A program made the translations under genes and the position numbers. The notes under the pieces were generated by a model. That model saw only the letters and a list, made by a program, of their open reading frames with translations, had not been told where the DNA came from and ran no database searches. Positions 1 to 7,316 of a DNA stretch of 15,728 bases are shown here, piece by piece. The stretch spans positions 1 through 15,728 of the forward strand of contig DEYM01000032.1 of NCBI GenBank assembly GCA_002364555.1, given 5' to 3'. How positions within the stretch are numbered: the stretch's first letter is position 1; every line of letters begins with the position of its first letter. This stretch comes from Phycisphaerales bacterium UBA3158 (lineage in GTDB: Bacteria; Planctomycetota; Phycisphaerae; Phycisphaerales; SM1A02).

Positions 1-533
1 ACCTGCGCGCCGATCCCGGCTGCAATGGCGAACTGGCTGGAGCCACCGGCGAGAAGCCCGGCCACATGCATGTCCGGTTCGATGAGATAGCAGCCATCAT
101 GTGAAAGCATCAGTCGATTCGATTTTCCCCCACGGGGATGTACGGCTGGTTCGAGATCGAGTCCATCCAGCTCCCATCGCTTGTAGCCGGTTGCCAATAC
201 CAGTACGAGGCAGTGATGAGTCGTCCCGTCATCCAGTTCGACCTCGAACCCCCCTGGTAGGTGTCGTCGAACGTTCAGTGCGGTGGCTTCATGCCGCTTG
301 GCTGGCGGGTACTGGGCCAGCTGGTCCTGAAGCTGTTCGAGCAGCTCCGTCCCAGTCGTGCCCAGTGGCACTCCCGGTGCATTGTTGAGCATCGCCTTGT
401 TGAGATCGCTTCGCTTGTCGTCGATGACCATGATTCTGCGATCGTCGAACCATGGTTTCTGCCAGGCGGACGCCATGGTGATGGCGCAGGACATGCCCCC
501 GGCGCCTCCTCCAACGATGATCACATCAGTCAT
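1..533 (-). CDS. Small FAD-dependent, thioredoxin-reductase-like oxidoreductase (partial, C-terminus off the left edge)
   Basis: Seen: reading leftward from the ATG at 533-531, 177 codons are open to the window edge. The N-terminus is a textbook dinucleotide (FAD ADP) binding fold: a hydrophobic strand, then GGGAGG (residues 8-13). Later come a strand ending in ATGYKRWE (about 120-127) and a segment like the FAD-binding end of thioredoxin reductases (VAGLLAGG, then SQFAIAAGIGA, at the edge). An SD-like AGGGA lies 6-7 bases before this ATG; an in-frame ATG two codons upstream sits directly on the SD and is less likely. Known: in TrxR the two FAD half-domains are separated by an NADPH domain of about 130 residues. 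Here they follow each other directly, and no redox CxxC is visible. Inference: a cytoplasmic FAD protein that either takes electrons from a partner or is catalytically reduced. Substrate unknown; the end of the gene is not seen but should be close. Confidence 0.8.
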   Translation of the reverse strand, partial: MTDVIIVGGGAGGMSCAITMASAWQKPWFDDRRIMVIDDKRSDLNKAMLNNAPGVPLGTTGTELLEQLQDQLAQYPPAKRHEATALNVRRHLPGGFEVELDDGTTHHCLVLVLATGYKRWELDGLDLEPAVHPRGGKSNRLMLSHDGCYLIEPDMHVAGLLAGGSSQFAIAAGIGAQ

Positions 534-592
534 GGTCATCCCTACATGGTAGGAAAGGACGTGATCATGGTCGCCCTGGCAAAGGGGAGTTG

Positions 593-622
593 TTGACTGA
601 GAAGTGGAATCTGGCGTATTCA
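593..622 (+). promoter_or_regulatory. Candidate sigma70-type promoter for the 629-837 leader
   Basis: TTGACT at 593-598 and TATTCA at 617-622 are separated by 18 bases. The -35 is 5 of 6 to consensus; the -10 is weak. Transcription from about 629 would include CGGGCCGG (637-644), which can pair with the 5' arm of the terminator at 799-837. Based on sequence match only. Confidence 0.3.
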
Positions 623-706
623 AAGGGATTAGGAGGCGGGCCGGTCGTTTCAATGCGATTTGATTGATCCTCTTCACAAACCTTTGGCTGTAGGCCCTGA
701 TCTGGG

Positions 707-715
707 TGGTATAGT
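707..715 (+). promoter_or_regulatory. Candidate extended -10 promoter for the 721-837 RNA
   Basis: TGGTATAGT fits an extended -10 element (TGn followed by TATAGT, 5 of 6 to TATAAT). No good -35 at 17-base spacing is seen; the nearest TTGGCT is 20 bases away. It would start RNA near 721-722, just before the first hairpin, giving a transcript of about 117 bases ending at the terminator. Confidence 0.4.
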
Positions 716-720
716 GATAT

Positions 721-837
721 TCGAGCTTTACAGCTCTCTTCACGATCCACCGCTCGAGCGAAGACCTAATGGATCTTCGGGGGAAACAGAGCGGATGGAC
801 GAGTCGGCCCGGCGTTTCGCCGGGTCGACTCGTTTTT
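721..837 (+). ncRNA. Candidate structured small RNA or leader RNA ending in an intrinsic terminator
   Basis: Seen: three consecutive foldable elements. A small hairpin has 723-727 pairing with 732-736. A two-part stem has 746-754 pairing with 790-799 (nine pairs, one bulged A at 795), enclosing CGAAGA/TCTTCG at 759-764 and 774-779. The terminator stem at 799-833 follows. A promoter-like extended -10 lies just upstream. The stretch does not match the conserved cores of SRP RNA, tmRNA, RNase P, 5S rRNA or common riboswitches that I could recall. Inference: either a stand-alone small RNA of about 117 nt or an attenuator for the nuclease/ATPase genes starting at 940. The terminator lies about 100 bases before that start, so both are possible. 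Confidence 0.45.
799..837 (+). terminator. Strong Rho-independent terminator upstream of the metallophosphoesterase gene
   Basis: Bases 799-814 pair with 818-833 to give a 16-base-pair stem with a single G-U wobble (807 with 825) and a TTT loop. The T-run ends at 837 (five Ts, the first also paired). It is oriented on the plus strand with no plus-strand gene before it, so it must end a non-coding transcript or a leader. Confidence 0.85.
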
Positions 838-873
838 GCCCAGTTCATGTCCTGTGTTCTCTCCGCATGCGGG

Positions 874-902
874 TTCGTCTCCGGGATGCTGCGGGATATA
901 CT
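874..902 (+). promoter_or_regulatory. Weak candidate promoter for the nuclease/ATPase operon
   Basis: TATACT at 897-902 with a poor -35 (TTCGTC, 874-879) at 17-base spacing. It lies after the terminator and about 38 bases before the GTG at 940, where a promoter independent of the upstream RNA would be expected. Confidence 0.3.
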
Positions 903-939
903 CAAGGTCCCGGAGCACCATGGAGGGAGCGGTCGAATC

Positions 940-2238
940 GTGTCGGATCAACTTCTACTTGTCGGTGACTTGCATCTTGGCCGCAGACCGGTTGGGCTTG
1001 ATGATGTCCTGTCCGATCATGGACTTTCGCCAAACGATCTGTCTCCGGCCGCCGGATTGAGGAATCTCGTCGATGAGGCTCTGGGCAATGTTCCAAGAGC
1101 GGTCGTCTTCGCCGGTGACCTGGTCGATCAGGATGATGATGTCTTCGAGGCCTACGACGTTCTCGCGGTCCAGATGGAACGGCTTCGGATAGCTGGAATA
1201 CCCGTCTATGCAGTGGCTGGAAATCATGATGGCCTGATCCTGCCAAGGCTGATCGATCGAGTCAGAGGCGTGACGCTCATGGGGGCAGGGGGTACCTGGT
1301 CCAGGCATGAGGTGGAGGGTGATGGGCGGCCGATCGATCTGATCGGCTGGTCTTTTCCAGCCCGTTCCTGTCGTGATTGTCCATTGGATCATCCGACATT
1401 CGAATCGACTCTTGCGGACTGTCGATCCGGTGCATCGACGATCGGCGTGTTCCATGGGGATCTCGACGTGGTCGAGTCTCGATATGCGCCTGTTTCCAGA
1501 AAACGTCTTCTGGATGAACAGTCGGTAGCGGCATGGTTTCTGGGGCATGTTCACGTGCCGGGAACATTGACGGATTCCCGTCCAGTGGGATACCTGGGTT
1601 CAGTCGTCGGTCTCGATATCGGTGAGACGGGTTCCCATGGCGTCTGGCGGGTGGGATTCGATGGTGGATCGGATATCTCCGCGATGCAGATCCCACTGGC
1701 GCCGATTCGGTGGGAGATGCTTGAGATCGATCTGACTGGACATGTCCTGCCGGACGCGGATGCGGTTCATGAGTTCGTCATTTCGCATGTTCGAGCATTC
1801 ATGTCCGTCGATCCCGGCTGTCAGGACGAGCGTCTTCGATGTGGAGCCATCAGAATCACCTTGACGGGACGTCTTGACGACCGCGAATCAGTTCGAGAAT
1901 TCAAGAAGCGATGTGATGCCTCGAAAATGAGTTTCCATGTCGATCAGCTTCTCGTGATCATCGAATCCGTTCGGGATTCGACCATGCCACTCCTGGACCT
2001 TCGGGAACTTTCACGTGAGCAGTCTCCCGTTGGTCATGTGGCCGGCATTCTCCAGCAGATCTCGTCAGGATCCTTCGACGATTCATTTGAATCCGTGCGG
2101 CAGAAGCTTTCCGCCATGGCACAATCGGACTGGAATGCCGGAGATCACGAGCTGCCCGAGAGCCATGATGTCTTCGAGCGTGCGGCTCAGCGAGTGCTGG
2201 ATGTCCTGCTTTCACAGCGTGAGGAGGATACGGCATGA
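940..2238 (+). CDS. YhaO/SbcD-type metallophosphoesterase (DNA repair exonuclease subunit)
   Basis: Predicted Mn-dependent nuclease subunit of an SbcCD/Mre11-like complex, 432 residues. Seen: the full calcineurin-like metal-binding series GDLHLG (D10, H12), GDLVD (D60), GNHDG (N95, H96), FHGD (H172) and GHVH (H203, H205). A C-terminal region beginning PLAPIRWEMLEIDL follows, like the capping part of YhaO/SbcD. Start choice: GTG at 940 with GGGAG about 10 bases before it puts the first metal motif at residue 10, as usual for the family. The in-frame ATG at 769 would force translation through the terminator hairpin and add residues unlike the family. The stop overlaps the ATG of the ATPase gene (ATGA), implying translational coupling and a stoichiometric complex. 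The closest family analogue by arrangement is the Bacillus yhaO-yhaN pair rather than classical sbcDC. DNA substrate polarity cannot be read from the sequence. Confidence 0.9.
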   Translation: MSDQLLLVGDLHLGRRPVGLDDVLSDHGLSPNDLSPAAGLRNLVDEALGNVPRAVVFAGDLVDQDDDVFEAYDVLAVQMERLRIAGIPVYAVAGNHDGLILPRLIDRVRGVTLMGAGGTWSRHEVEGDGRPIDLIGWSFPARSCRDCPLDHPTFESTLADCRSGASTIGVFHGDLDVVESRYAPVSRKRLLDEQSVAAWFLGHVHVPGTLTDSRPVGYLGSVVGLDIGETGSHGVWRVGFDGGSDISAMQIPLAPIRWEMLEIDLTGHVLPDADAVHEFVISHVRAFMSVDPGCQDERLRCGAIRITLTGRLDDRESVREFKKRCDASKMSFHVDQLLVIIESVRDSTMPLLDLRELSREQSPVGHVAGILQQISSGSFDDSFESVRQKLSAMAQSDWNAGDHELPESHDVFERAAQRVLDVLLSQREEDTA

Positions 2239-5200
2239 GAATCGAGACCCTGCATGTCCAACATTCCCCGGGATTGCCGGAGGGGCTTGCTTCGCTGACG
2301 TTCCCTTCCGGACTCGTGGTCATCCATGGGCCCAATGGCTCCGGAAAGACGACCGTTGCCAGGGCCATCAGGGAACTCCTCTGGCCAGGCTTGGAACCCA
2401 CGGGCAGCCGCCTGGAATCGAGATGGCGATCGGGTGATCAGGATCATGTGTCGGCCCTGTTTGCCGGTCGGGTCGACTGGTCGCCAGCACTTCAGTCCTC
2501 TCCTCTGGCGGCAGCTGCGCCACTGGCCAGATTCGGACTTCGCACGCTGCTTCAGCACGACGACTCCAGTGATCTGGGAATTGCGGGCACCATCCGGAAG
2601 GAACTGGCCGGGGGGCTCGATCTCGATGAGGCCATGAGCGTCTTCGATTCTCCGGAGTGGCCAAGGACTCGTGGCGGATCGGTCACCCGATATCGAGAAG
2701 CCCTGAAGAAGAAGGCATCAGCCATCCAGGTGGCTCGTGATCTGGCTGACCAGGAGACGCGTCTGAGCGAACTCGCCCTGAGAATCGATCAGGCACGTTC
2801 GGCCGGCGGCTACGTGCAGTCAGCCAGAATTCTGACAAGGTTGATCGATTGCACTGTTGAGCTGCGGGCGCTTCAGTCCGTCGAGTTCGATCCCCGTCTC
2901 GATCGAATCAGGGGTGATGAGATCGATCGCATCGAGGCGAAGCGCGTCACCATGCATTCGCTTGGGGAAAACCATGCCAGGCTGTTGCTGCAGATACGGT
3001 CGTTTGAGAAGCAGATGGATGACATGTCCTTCGGTACCCAGCCGCCACAGCAAGCGATCATGGATGCCTGGCTGGAGCGATTGGATCAGGCGGCGGACTT
3101 GATGGCTGAAAGCCGTCGGCTGCGACAGGACCATGCGAACGCCGAGGCTGCTCGTGGAGCGGCATGTGAAATGCTGTTCGGTATCGAGGAAGGCTCGCTT
3201 CCTTCGAAGGAACGACTCGAGGAGCTCGGCGAGATCACGCAGAGGCGTTTGAACTCGGAGGCCCTTGCAACGGCGGCTGATCAGCGTGTTCGAACCTGGT
3301 CTTCCATGGTACCCGACGAGCCATTGGATTCAGTCGTCCTCAATCAGAGCATCAACGGCATGAGGGCATGGTTGAGGGCCGGGGAATTCTCACGAGCGAA
3401 CAGTGTCGCAGACAGATTTTCCGAGCACCCCGTCCTGGGATCACTGGGCATCGTGTTGGGTATTGGCGTGGGTGTCGTCGCCTTCCTGATGGATGCCTTC
3501 GTCTTCTGGGTCATCGGATGGCTCTGTCCGGTCATGTTGGTCATGGGATACCTGCTCGTGCGAAGATCCTCCGTGCAGGACAACGACGATCGTGCCTTTG
3601 CTCGTCGGGAGGTTGATTCGACCGGAATCGGTCCAGATGCCTGGAATCGTTCGACCGTGGAACAGCTGCTTCGAGCGCAGGAGCGTGATCTGGTTCGTGC
3701 CATACAGTCGGATTCGGTGCGAAGCGAGCTCGACTCCGCGAAGCACGATCAGGAAGTGGCACATCAGGAAATGCAGGACTCCATCCAGGCAATGGAGTCG
3801 TTCGCCCAGACACTGGGTCTCTCCAGGACATTCGTCGCCTTGCAGGCTGGTGTCCAGATCGCGGCGTTGCAGGCGTGGGTGGACTCTTCTGCCGCATGCA
3901 GTGGTCATGCCGCCGCCCTGGAGGCCAATGAGGCGCAGCTCCTCGCGTTGTTGGAGGATTGCAACATCTGGCTACAGACGATGGGGTCGCAATCGGCGGT
4001 CGATATCGTGGAGGCGAAGTCGCAGGTACGGTCCATTTCGAATCGACTTGCCAACTGGAGCAAGCTTGGTGCCCAGCTGGGCCAGGCTCAGGACGAGATG
4101 GCCATCCTCGAGAGAGAAGTGGCTCTCGCCAGCAAGTCGCTCTCCGAGCTGTGGTCCGGTCTCGAGCTGGAGGTCGACGACGACCGCGGTCTCGAGAAGC
4201 TGATGGAGGCCCATGGCCGTTGGCGAACGAATCAGGAAGAGCAGCACGCCCTGCGTCGCGAGATCGATTCATTCCGGATCGAATTCGACAAGAGTCCGAC
4301 TCCGCCGGGATTGATCGATACCGATCCACTGGAGGTATCACCTGATCAGGTTGCCGAATGGATCGTCACCTATGAGCTGGCTGCCGATCAACTCGAATCC
4401 CTCGTTGGACAGAGGGCCCAGATAGAGGAGAGGCTGGCACGGGCTCGGTCCGGATGCGACATGCAGGATGCCGTTGCCCAGCTGCAACATGCCGAAGAGT
4501 CCAATGCCCGGTCTCGAGATCAGGCCTTCGAGGATGCGGTTGCCCGGCTCATGCTGGAAGAGGCCAGGAAGCAGGCGGAGTCCCGTCAGGCGACACCGGT
4601 CCTGGCTCGTGCACGTGATCGTTTCAGTCGTTTCACGCATGGTGAATGGAGACTGGAGATCGACAGGGAAGAGGGGTTCAAGGCATTCGATGTCAGAGGG
4701 CAGCAGCTTCGTTCATTGGAGGCGTTGTCCGATGGCACGCGAATACAGCTTCTTCTGGCCGTGAGATTGGCTGCTCTGGAACACATGGAGTCGGGTGGCG
4801 AACCTCTGCCGCTATGTCTGGATGAGGCATTGGCCACGACGGATGCCGCGAGATTCGAGGCGATTGCCTCGGTGATTCTCGATCTCGTGAATGAAGGCAG
4901 GCAGGTCCTGTACTTCACGGCTGACCACGGTGAAGTGGCCCAGTGGCAGCAGGCATGCCGTCGGCTTGGTGGTCCTGATCCGACCGTCATCGATCTGCTT
5001 CGTGGTTCCGGTTCCACGTCATGGTCCAGTGAGCTTCCCGCCTGGCCACGACTGGCCGAGATGATTCCGCCGCCTGGGGAACAGACTGCCGAGGAGTATC
5101 GCAGCACGATCGACGTACCCTTGCCCGATCCGCTGCAGCCGCCCGAGTCGTGGCATCTCTTCATGGTCTCCGGATTCGATCTCTCCGCCTTGCATCTATG

Positions 5201-5726
5201 TCTCCAGCATCGAATCAGCTCGATAGGACAGTGGCGTGAAGTGGTGGCCGCCCATTCCTTGCCAGACATTCCACAGACGAGTCGAATCGGCATCGACGCC
5301 CGGATACGGTTGGCCATGGCGATGGCTTCCGCCTGGGGAATCGGTCGTCCGGGCTTGCTGACCTGGCACGACATCAAGTCCAGCGGTGCCATCACGGATC
5401 GATACGAGGAGGATGTCCGTTCTCTGCTTCTGGGTCATGAACGAGATGCTTCCGCCTTCATGGAAGGTGTGGGAGGCATCAGTGGATTCCGGCGTTCACA
5501 ACGAGATCGATTGCATGAGCATCTGGTTGCCGAGGGTGTTCTTCCTACCGTGGAGCCTCTGGACGAGGAGGCGTTGCTGCGTCGAGCGTTGAGTTCCGCT
5601 CAGGATGCCGTCGGAGCCATTGGTGGTCCCGATGTGGCGGCGAACTACCTGCTCTGGATCCTGAAGCTTCTGGAGGAGAGTGATCTCCATTCCTCGACTC
5701 TGGGATCCGAATACCCGGGTATCTGA
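2235..5726 (+). CDS. YhaN/SbcC-like AAA ATPase with coiled coils, membrane hairpin and extra C-terminal region
   Basis: Predicted SMC/Rad50-like ATPase partner of the preceding nuclease, 1163 residues. Seen: Walker A GPNGSGKTT at 32-40 (K38). Long Gln/Glu/Arg/Leu-rich predicted coiled coil spans about 150-400 and 445-800. Two adjacent hydrophobic segments lie at about 404-419 and 422-442, followed by RR. The signature region is LSDGTRIQLLL at 831-841. Walker B is LPLCLDEA with D863 and E864, then a D-loop-like TTDAARF and a switch His (H898) in YFTADH. No CxxC zinc hook is present in the coil. After the ATPase fold (about residue 925) about 240 further residues follow, rich in predicted helix, that I cannot assign. 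Bacillus YhaN is about 960 residues, so this protein is long by roughly that extension. Start: ATG 2235 with AGGAGG seven bases upstream, overlapping the nuclease stop. Inference: the complex is tethered to the inner membrane through the hairpin. Its stop abuts the stop of convergent glyS. Confidence 0.85.
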   Translation: MRIETLHVQHSPGLPEGLASLTFPSGLVVIHGPNGSGKTTVARAIRELLWPGLEPTGSRLESRWRSGDQDHVSALFAGRVDWSPALQSSPLAAAAPLARFGLRTLLQHDDSSDLGIAGTIRKELAGGLDLDEAMSVFDSPEWPRTRGGSVTRYREALKKKASAIQVARDLADQETRLSELALRIDQARSAGGYVQSARILTRLIDCTVELRALQSVEFDPRLDRIRGDEIDRIEAKRVTMHSLGENHARLLLQIRSFEKQMDDMSFGTQPPQQAIMDAWLERLDQAADLMAESRRLRQDHANAEAARGAACEMLFGIEEGSLPSKERLEELGEITQRRLNSEALATAADQRVRTWSSMVPDEPLDSVVLNQSINGMRAWLRAGEFSRANSVADRFSEHPVLGSLGIVLGIGVGVVAFLMDAFVFWVIGWLCPVMLVMGYLLVRRSSVQDNDDRAFARREVDSTGIGPDAWNRSTVEQLLRAQERDLVRAIQSDSVRSELDSAKHDQEVAHQEMQDSIQAMESFAQTLGLSRTFVALQAGVQIAALQAWVDSSAACSGHAAALEANEAQLLALLEDCNIWLQTMGSQSAVDIVEAKSQVRSISNRLANWSKLGAQLGQAQDEMAILEREVALASKSLSELWSGLELEVDDDRGLEKLMEAHGRWRTNQEEQHALRREIDSFRIEFDKSPTPPGLIDTDPLEVSPDQVAEWIVTYELAADQLESLVGQRAQIEERLARARSGCDMQDAVAQLQHAEESNARSRDQAFEDAVARLMLEEARKQAESRQATPVLARARDRFSRFTHGEWRLEIDREEGFKAFDVRGQQLRSLEALSDGTRIQLLLAVRLAALEHMESGGEPLPLCLDEALATTDAARFEAIASVILDLVNEGRQVLYFTADHGEVAQWQQACRRLGGPDPTVIDLLRGSGSTSWSSELPAWPRLAEMIPPPGEQTAEEYRSTIDVPLPDPLQPPESWHLFMVSGFDLSALHLCLQHRISSIGQWREVVAAHSLPDIPQTSRIGIDARIRLAMAMASAWGIGRPGLLTWHDIKSSGAITDRYEEDVRSLLLGHERDASAFMEGVGGISGFRRSQRDRLHEHLVAEGVLPTVEPLDEEALLRRALSSAQDAVGAIGGPDVAANYLLWILKLLEESDLHSSTLGSEYPGI

Positions 5727-7259
5727 TCAGACCAGTCGTTCGGCGAGCCATCCTTCGACCTTGTCGATGCCGATTCGATCCTGTGACAAGGTGTCACGAT
5801 CGCGGATCGTGACGGACTGGTCGTTGAGTGAATCGGAATCGATCGTGAAGCACCAGGGGCAACCGGCCTCGTCCATTCTGGCGTATCGCTTGCCGATGGA
5901 CTGCTTGGCATCGAACTGGACGGGCCAGCGTTTGCGAAGTTCCTGATGGAGCTTCGAGGCGACTTCCGGCATGCCGTCCTTGTTGACCAGTGGGAACACG
6001 GCGGCCTTGATCGGCGCAACGCGAGGCTGGAACTTCATGAACACCTTGCTGGCTCGTTCTTCATCTGGGGTGAAGGCCTCGCAGAGAATCGCCAGTGTGC
6101 CCCGACTGAGTCCAGCCGAGGGTTCGATGACGTGCGGCGCATACCGCTCGTTTCGCTGCTGGTCGAAATACTCGAGCTTCTTCTTGCTGAATTCCTGATG
6201 ACGAGTCAGATCGAAGTTGCCCCGATGGGCGACTCCTTCGAGTTCACCGTAGCCCGGGCTGGTGAATGGGAAGCGATATTCGACATCGAACGTCCCACAG
6301 CCTTCCTTTGCATAGTGTGCCAGTTCATCCGAATCATGACTGCGCATCTGCACGTTGTCGCTTGTGAGTCCCATCGATTCCCACCACTTCCGGCGGGTTT
6401 CGCACCAGAATTCGAACCATTTGGCTGAATCCGATTCATGGCAGAACCATTCGATCTCCATCTGCTCGAATTCACGGGAACGAAAGATGAAGTTGCGGGG
6501 TGTGACTTCGTTCCGGAAGGCCTTGCCCACCTGCGCGATGCCGAAAGGCACCTTGACACGCATGGTGTCGACGACATTGTTGAAGTTCAGGAAGATGCCC
6601 TGAGCCGTTTCCGGTCGCAGATAGGCGGCGCTTTCCTCGTCCTGCAGGGCGCCGACGAAGGTCTTGAACATCAGGTTGAACTGCCGGGGTTCGGTCAGCG
6701 TGCCGACCGTCTTGACGTCTGGTCCGACCGTGATCGCGATTTCATCTGCGGAGAGCGACGTGAAAGGCGAGACGTCCACTTCCTCGTCTTCGAGCTTGCG
6801 TTTGATGTACTTCTCGAGTTTCTTCCTCGCGGAGGCGAGGGATTCGTCGTCGTTCTCGACGAATGTGTAGATCTGCCCCTGGGTATCACCATTGACCCCG
6901 AGGCACAGCAGATGATCGGCTCGATATCGGCTCTTGCTTTCGCGACAGTCGACCATCGGATCGTTGAATCCACCGACATGTCCGGAAGCTTCCCAGACGC
7001 GTGGATTCTGGATGATGGATGAATCGAGACCGACGATGGAGACGGGTTCCCCGTCGGGTCCCATCGGCGGGCATCGCACCATGTCATGCCACCAGGCGTC
7101 ACGAATGTTGTTCTTGAGCTCGGTTCCCAACGGGCCGTAGTCCCAGAAGCCGTTGAGTCCACCGTAGATTTCAGAAGCGGGATAGATGAAGCCACGTCTC
7201 TTGCAGAGTGAGACGAGTTCCTCCATTGATATTGTTTTTTGAGCGCTCATGACGCCCAT
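5727..7259 (-). CDS. glyS: Glycine--tRNA ligase, single-chain (alpha2, eukaryote/archaeal-like) type
   Basis: Charges tRNA-Gly with glycine in the cytoplasm; class II aminoacyl-tRNA synthetase, 510 residues. Seen: the GlyRS N-terminus PASEIYGGLNGFWDYGPLG at 27-45. Motif 2 includes GKAFRNE (R249) followed by SREFEQMEIEWF. Motif 3 reads EPSAGLSRGTLA at about 379-390 (R386). A C-terminal anticodon-binding domain follows (about 415-510, with KRYARMDEAGCPWCFTID). An acidic, lysine-rich insertion at about 120-200 is usual for this subtype. Start: ATG 7259 or the in-frame ATG at 7250; neither has a strong SD, and both give complete family domains. It lies 57 bases downstream of pdxA on the same strand, so co-transcription is likely. 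It converges on the ATPase gene with zero spacing and no visible terminator hairpin. Confidence 0.95.
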   Translation of the reverse strand: MGVMSAQKTISMEELVSLCKRRGFIYPASEIYGGLNGFWDYGPLGTELKNNIRDAWWHDMVRCPPMGPDGEPVSIVGLDSSIIQNPRVWEASGHVGGFNDPMVDCRESKSRYRADHLLCLGVNGDTQGQIYTFVENDDESLASARKKLEKYIKRKLEDEEVDVSPFTSLSADEIAITVGPDVKTVGTLTEPRQFNLMFKTFVGALQDEESAAYLRPETAQGIFLNFNNVVDTMRVKVPFGIAQVGKAFRNEVTPRNFIFRSREFEQMEIEWFCHESDSAKWFEFWCETRRKWWESMGLTSDNVQMRSHDSDELAHYAKEGCGTFDVEYRFPFTSPGYGELEGVAHRGNFDLTRHQEFSKKKLEYFDQQRNERYAPHVIEPSAGLSRGTLAILCEAFTPDEERASKVFMKFQPRVAPIKAAVFPLVNKDGMPEVASKLHQELRKRWPVQFDAKQSIGKRYARMDEAGCPWCFTIDSDSLNDQSVTIRDRDTLSQDRIGIDKVEGWLAERLV

Positions 7260-7316
7260 GGTAGCTGCCCGGAGAACTGGGTGGTCGAGTTCCCTGCGAG
7301 CCCGGCCGAGAACCGT

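Noticed and set aside
631..667. AGGAGG followed by an ATG giving a four-codon leader peptide
   Set aside because: The spacing of 16 bases between SD and ATG is too long, and the peptide has no regulatory codon run.
695..712. CCTGATCTGGGT resembling the 3' conserved part of a TPP riboswitch
   Set aside because: No CUGAGA element upstream and no GCGNAGGGA continuation; the next genes are not thiamine-related. Likely chance.
769..939. N-terminal 57-residue extension of the metallophosphoesterase from ATG 769
   Set aside because: It would be translated through the 16-bp terminator hairpin, has no family similarity, and the GTG at 940 has an SD and places the first metal motif normally.
955..1554. 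Minus-strand open frame of 199 codons opposite the nuclease gene
   Set aside because: Shadow of a gene with complete metal motifs on the plus strand; no domain visible.
3541..5395. Long minus-strand open frames of 266 and 269 codons inside the ATPase gene
   Set aside because: They are low-complexity Arg/Ser/Pro-rich translations of the opposite strand of a clear gene, with no family motifs.
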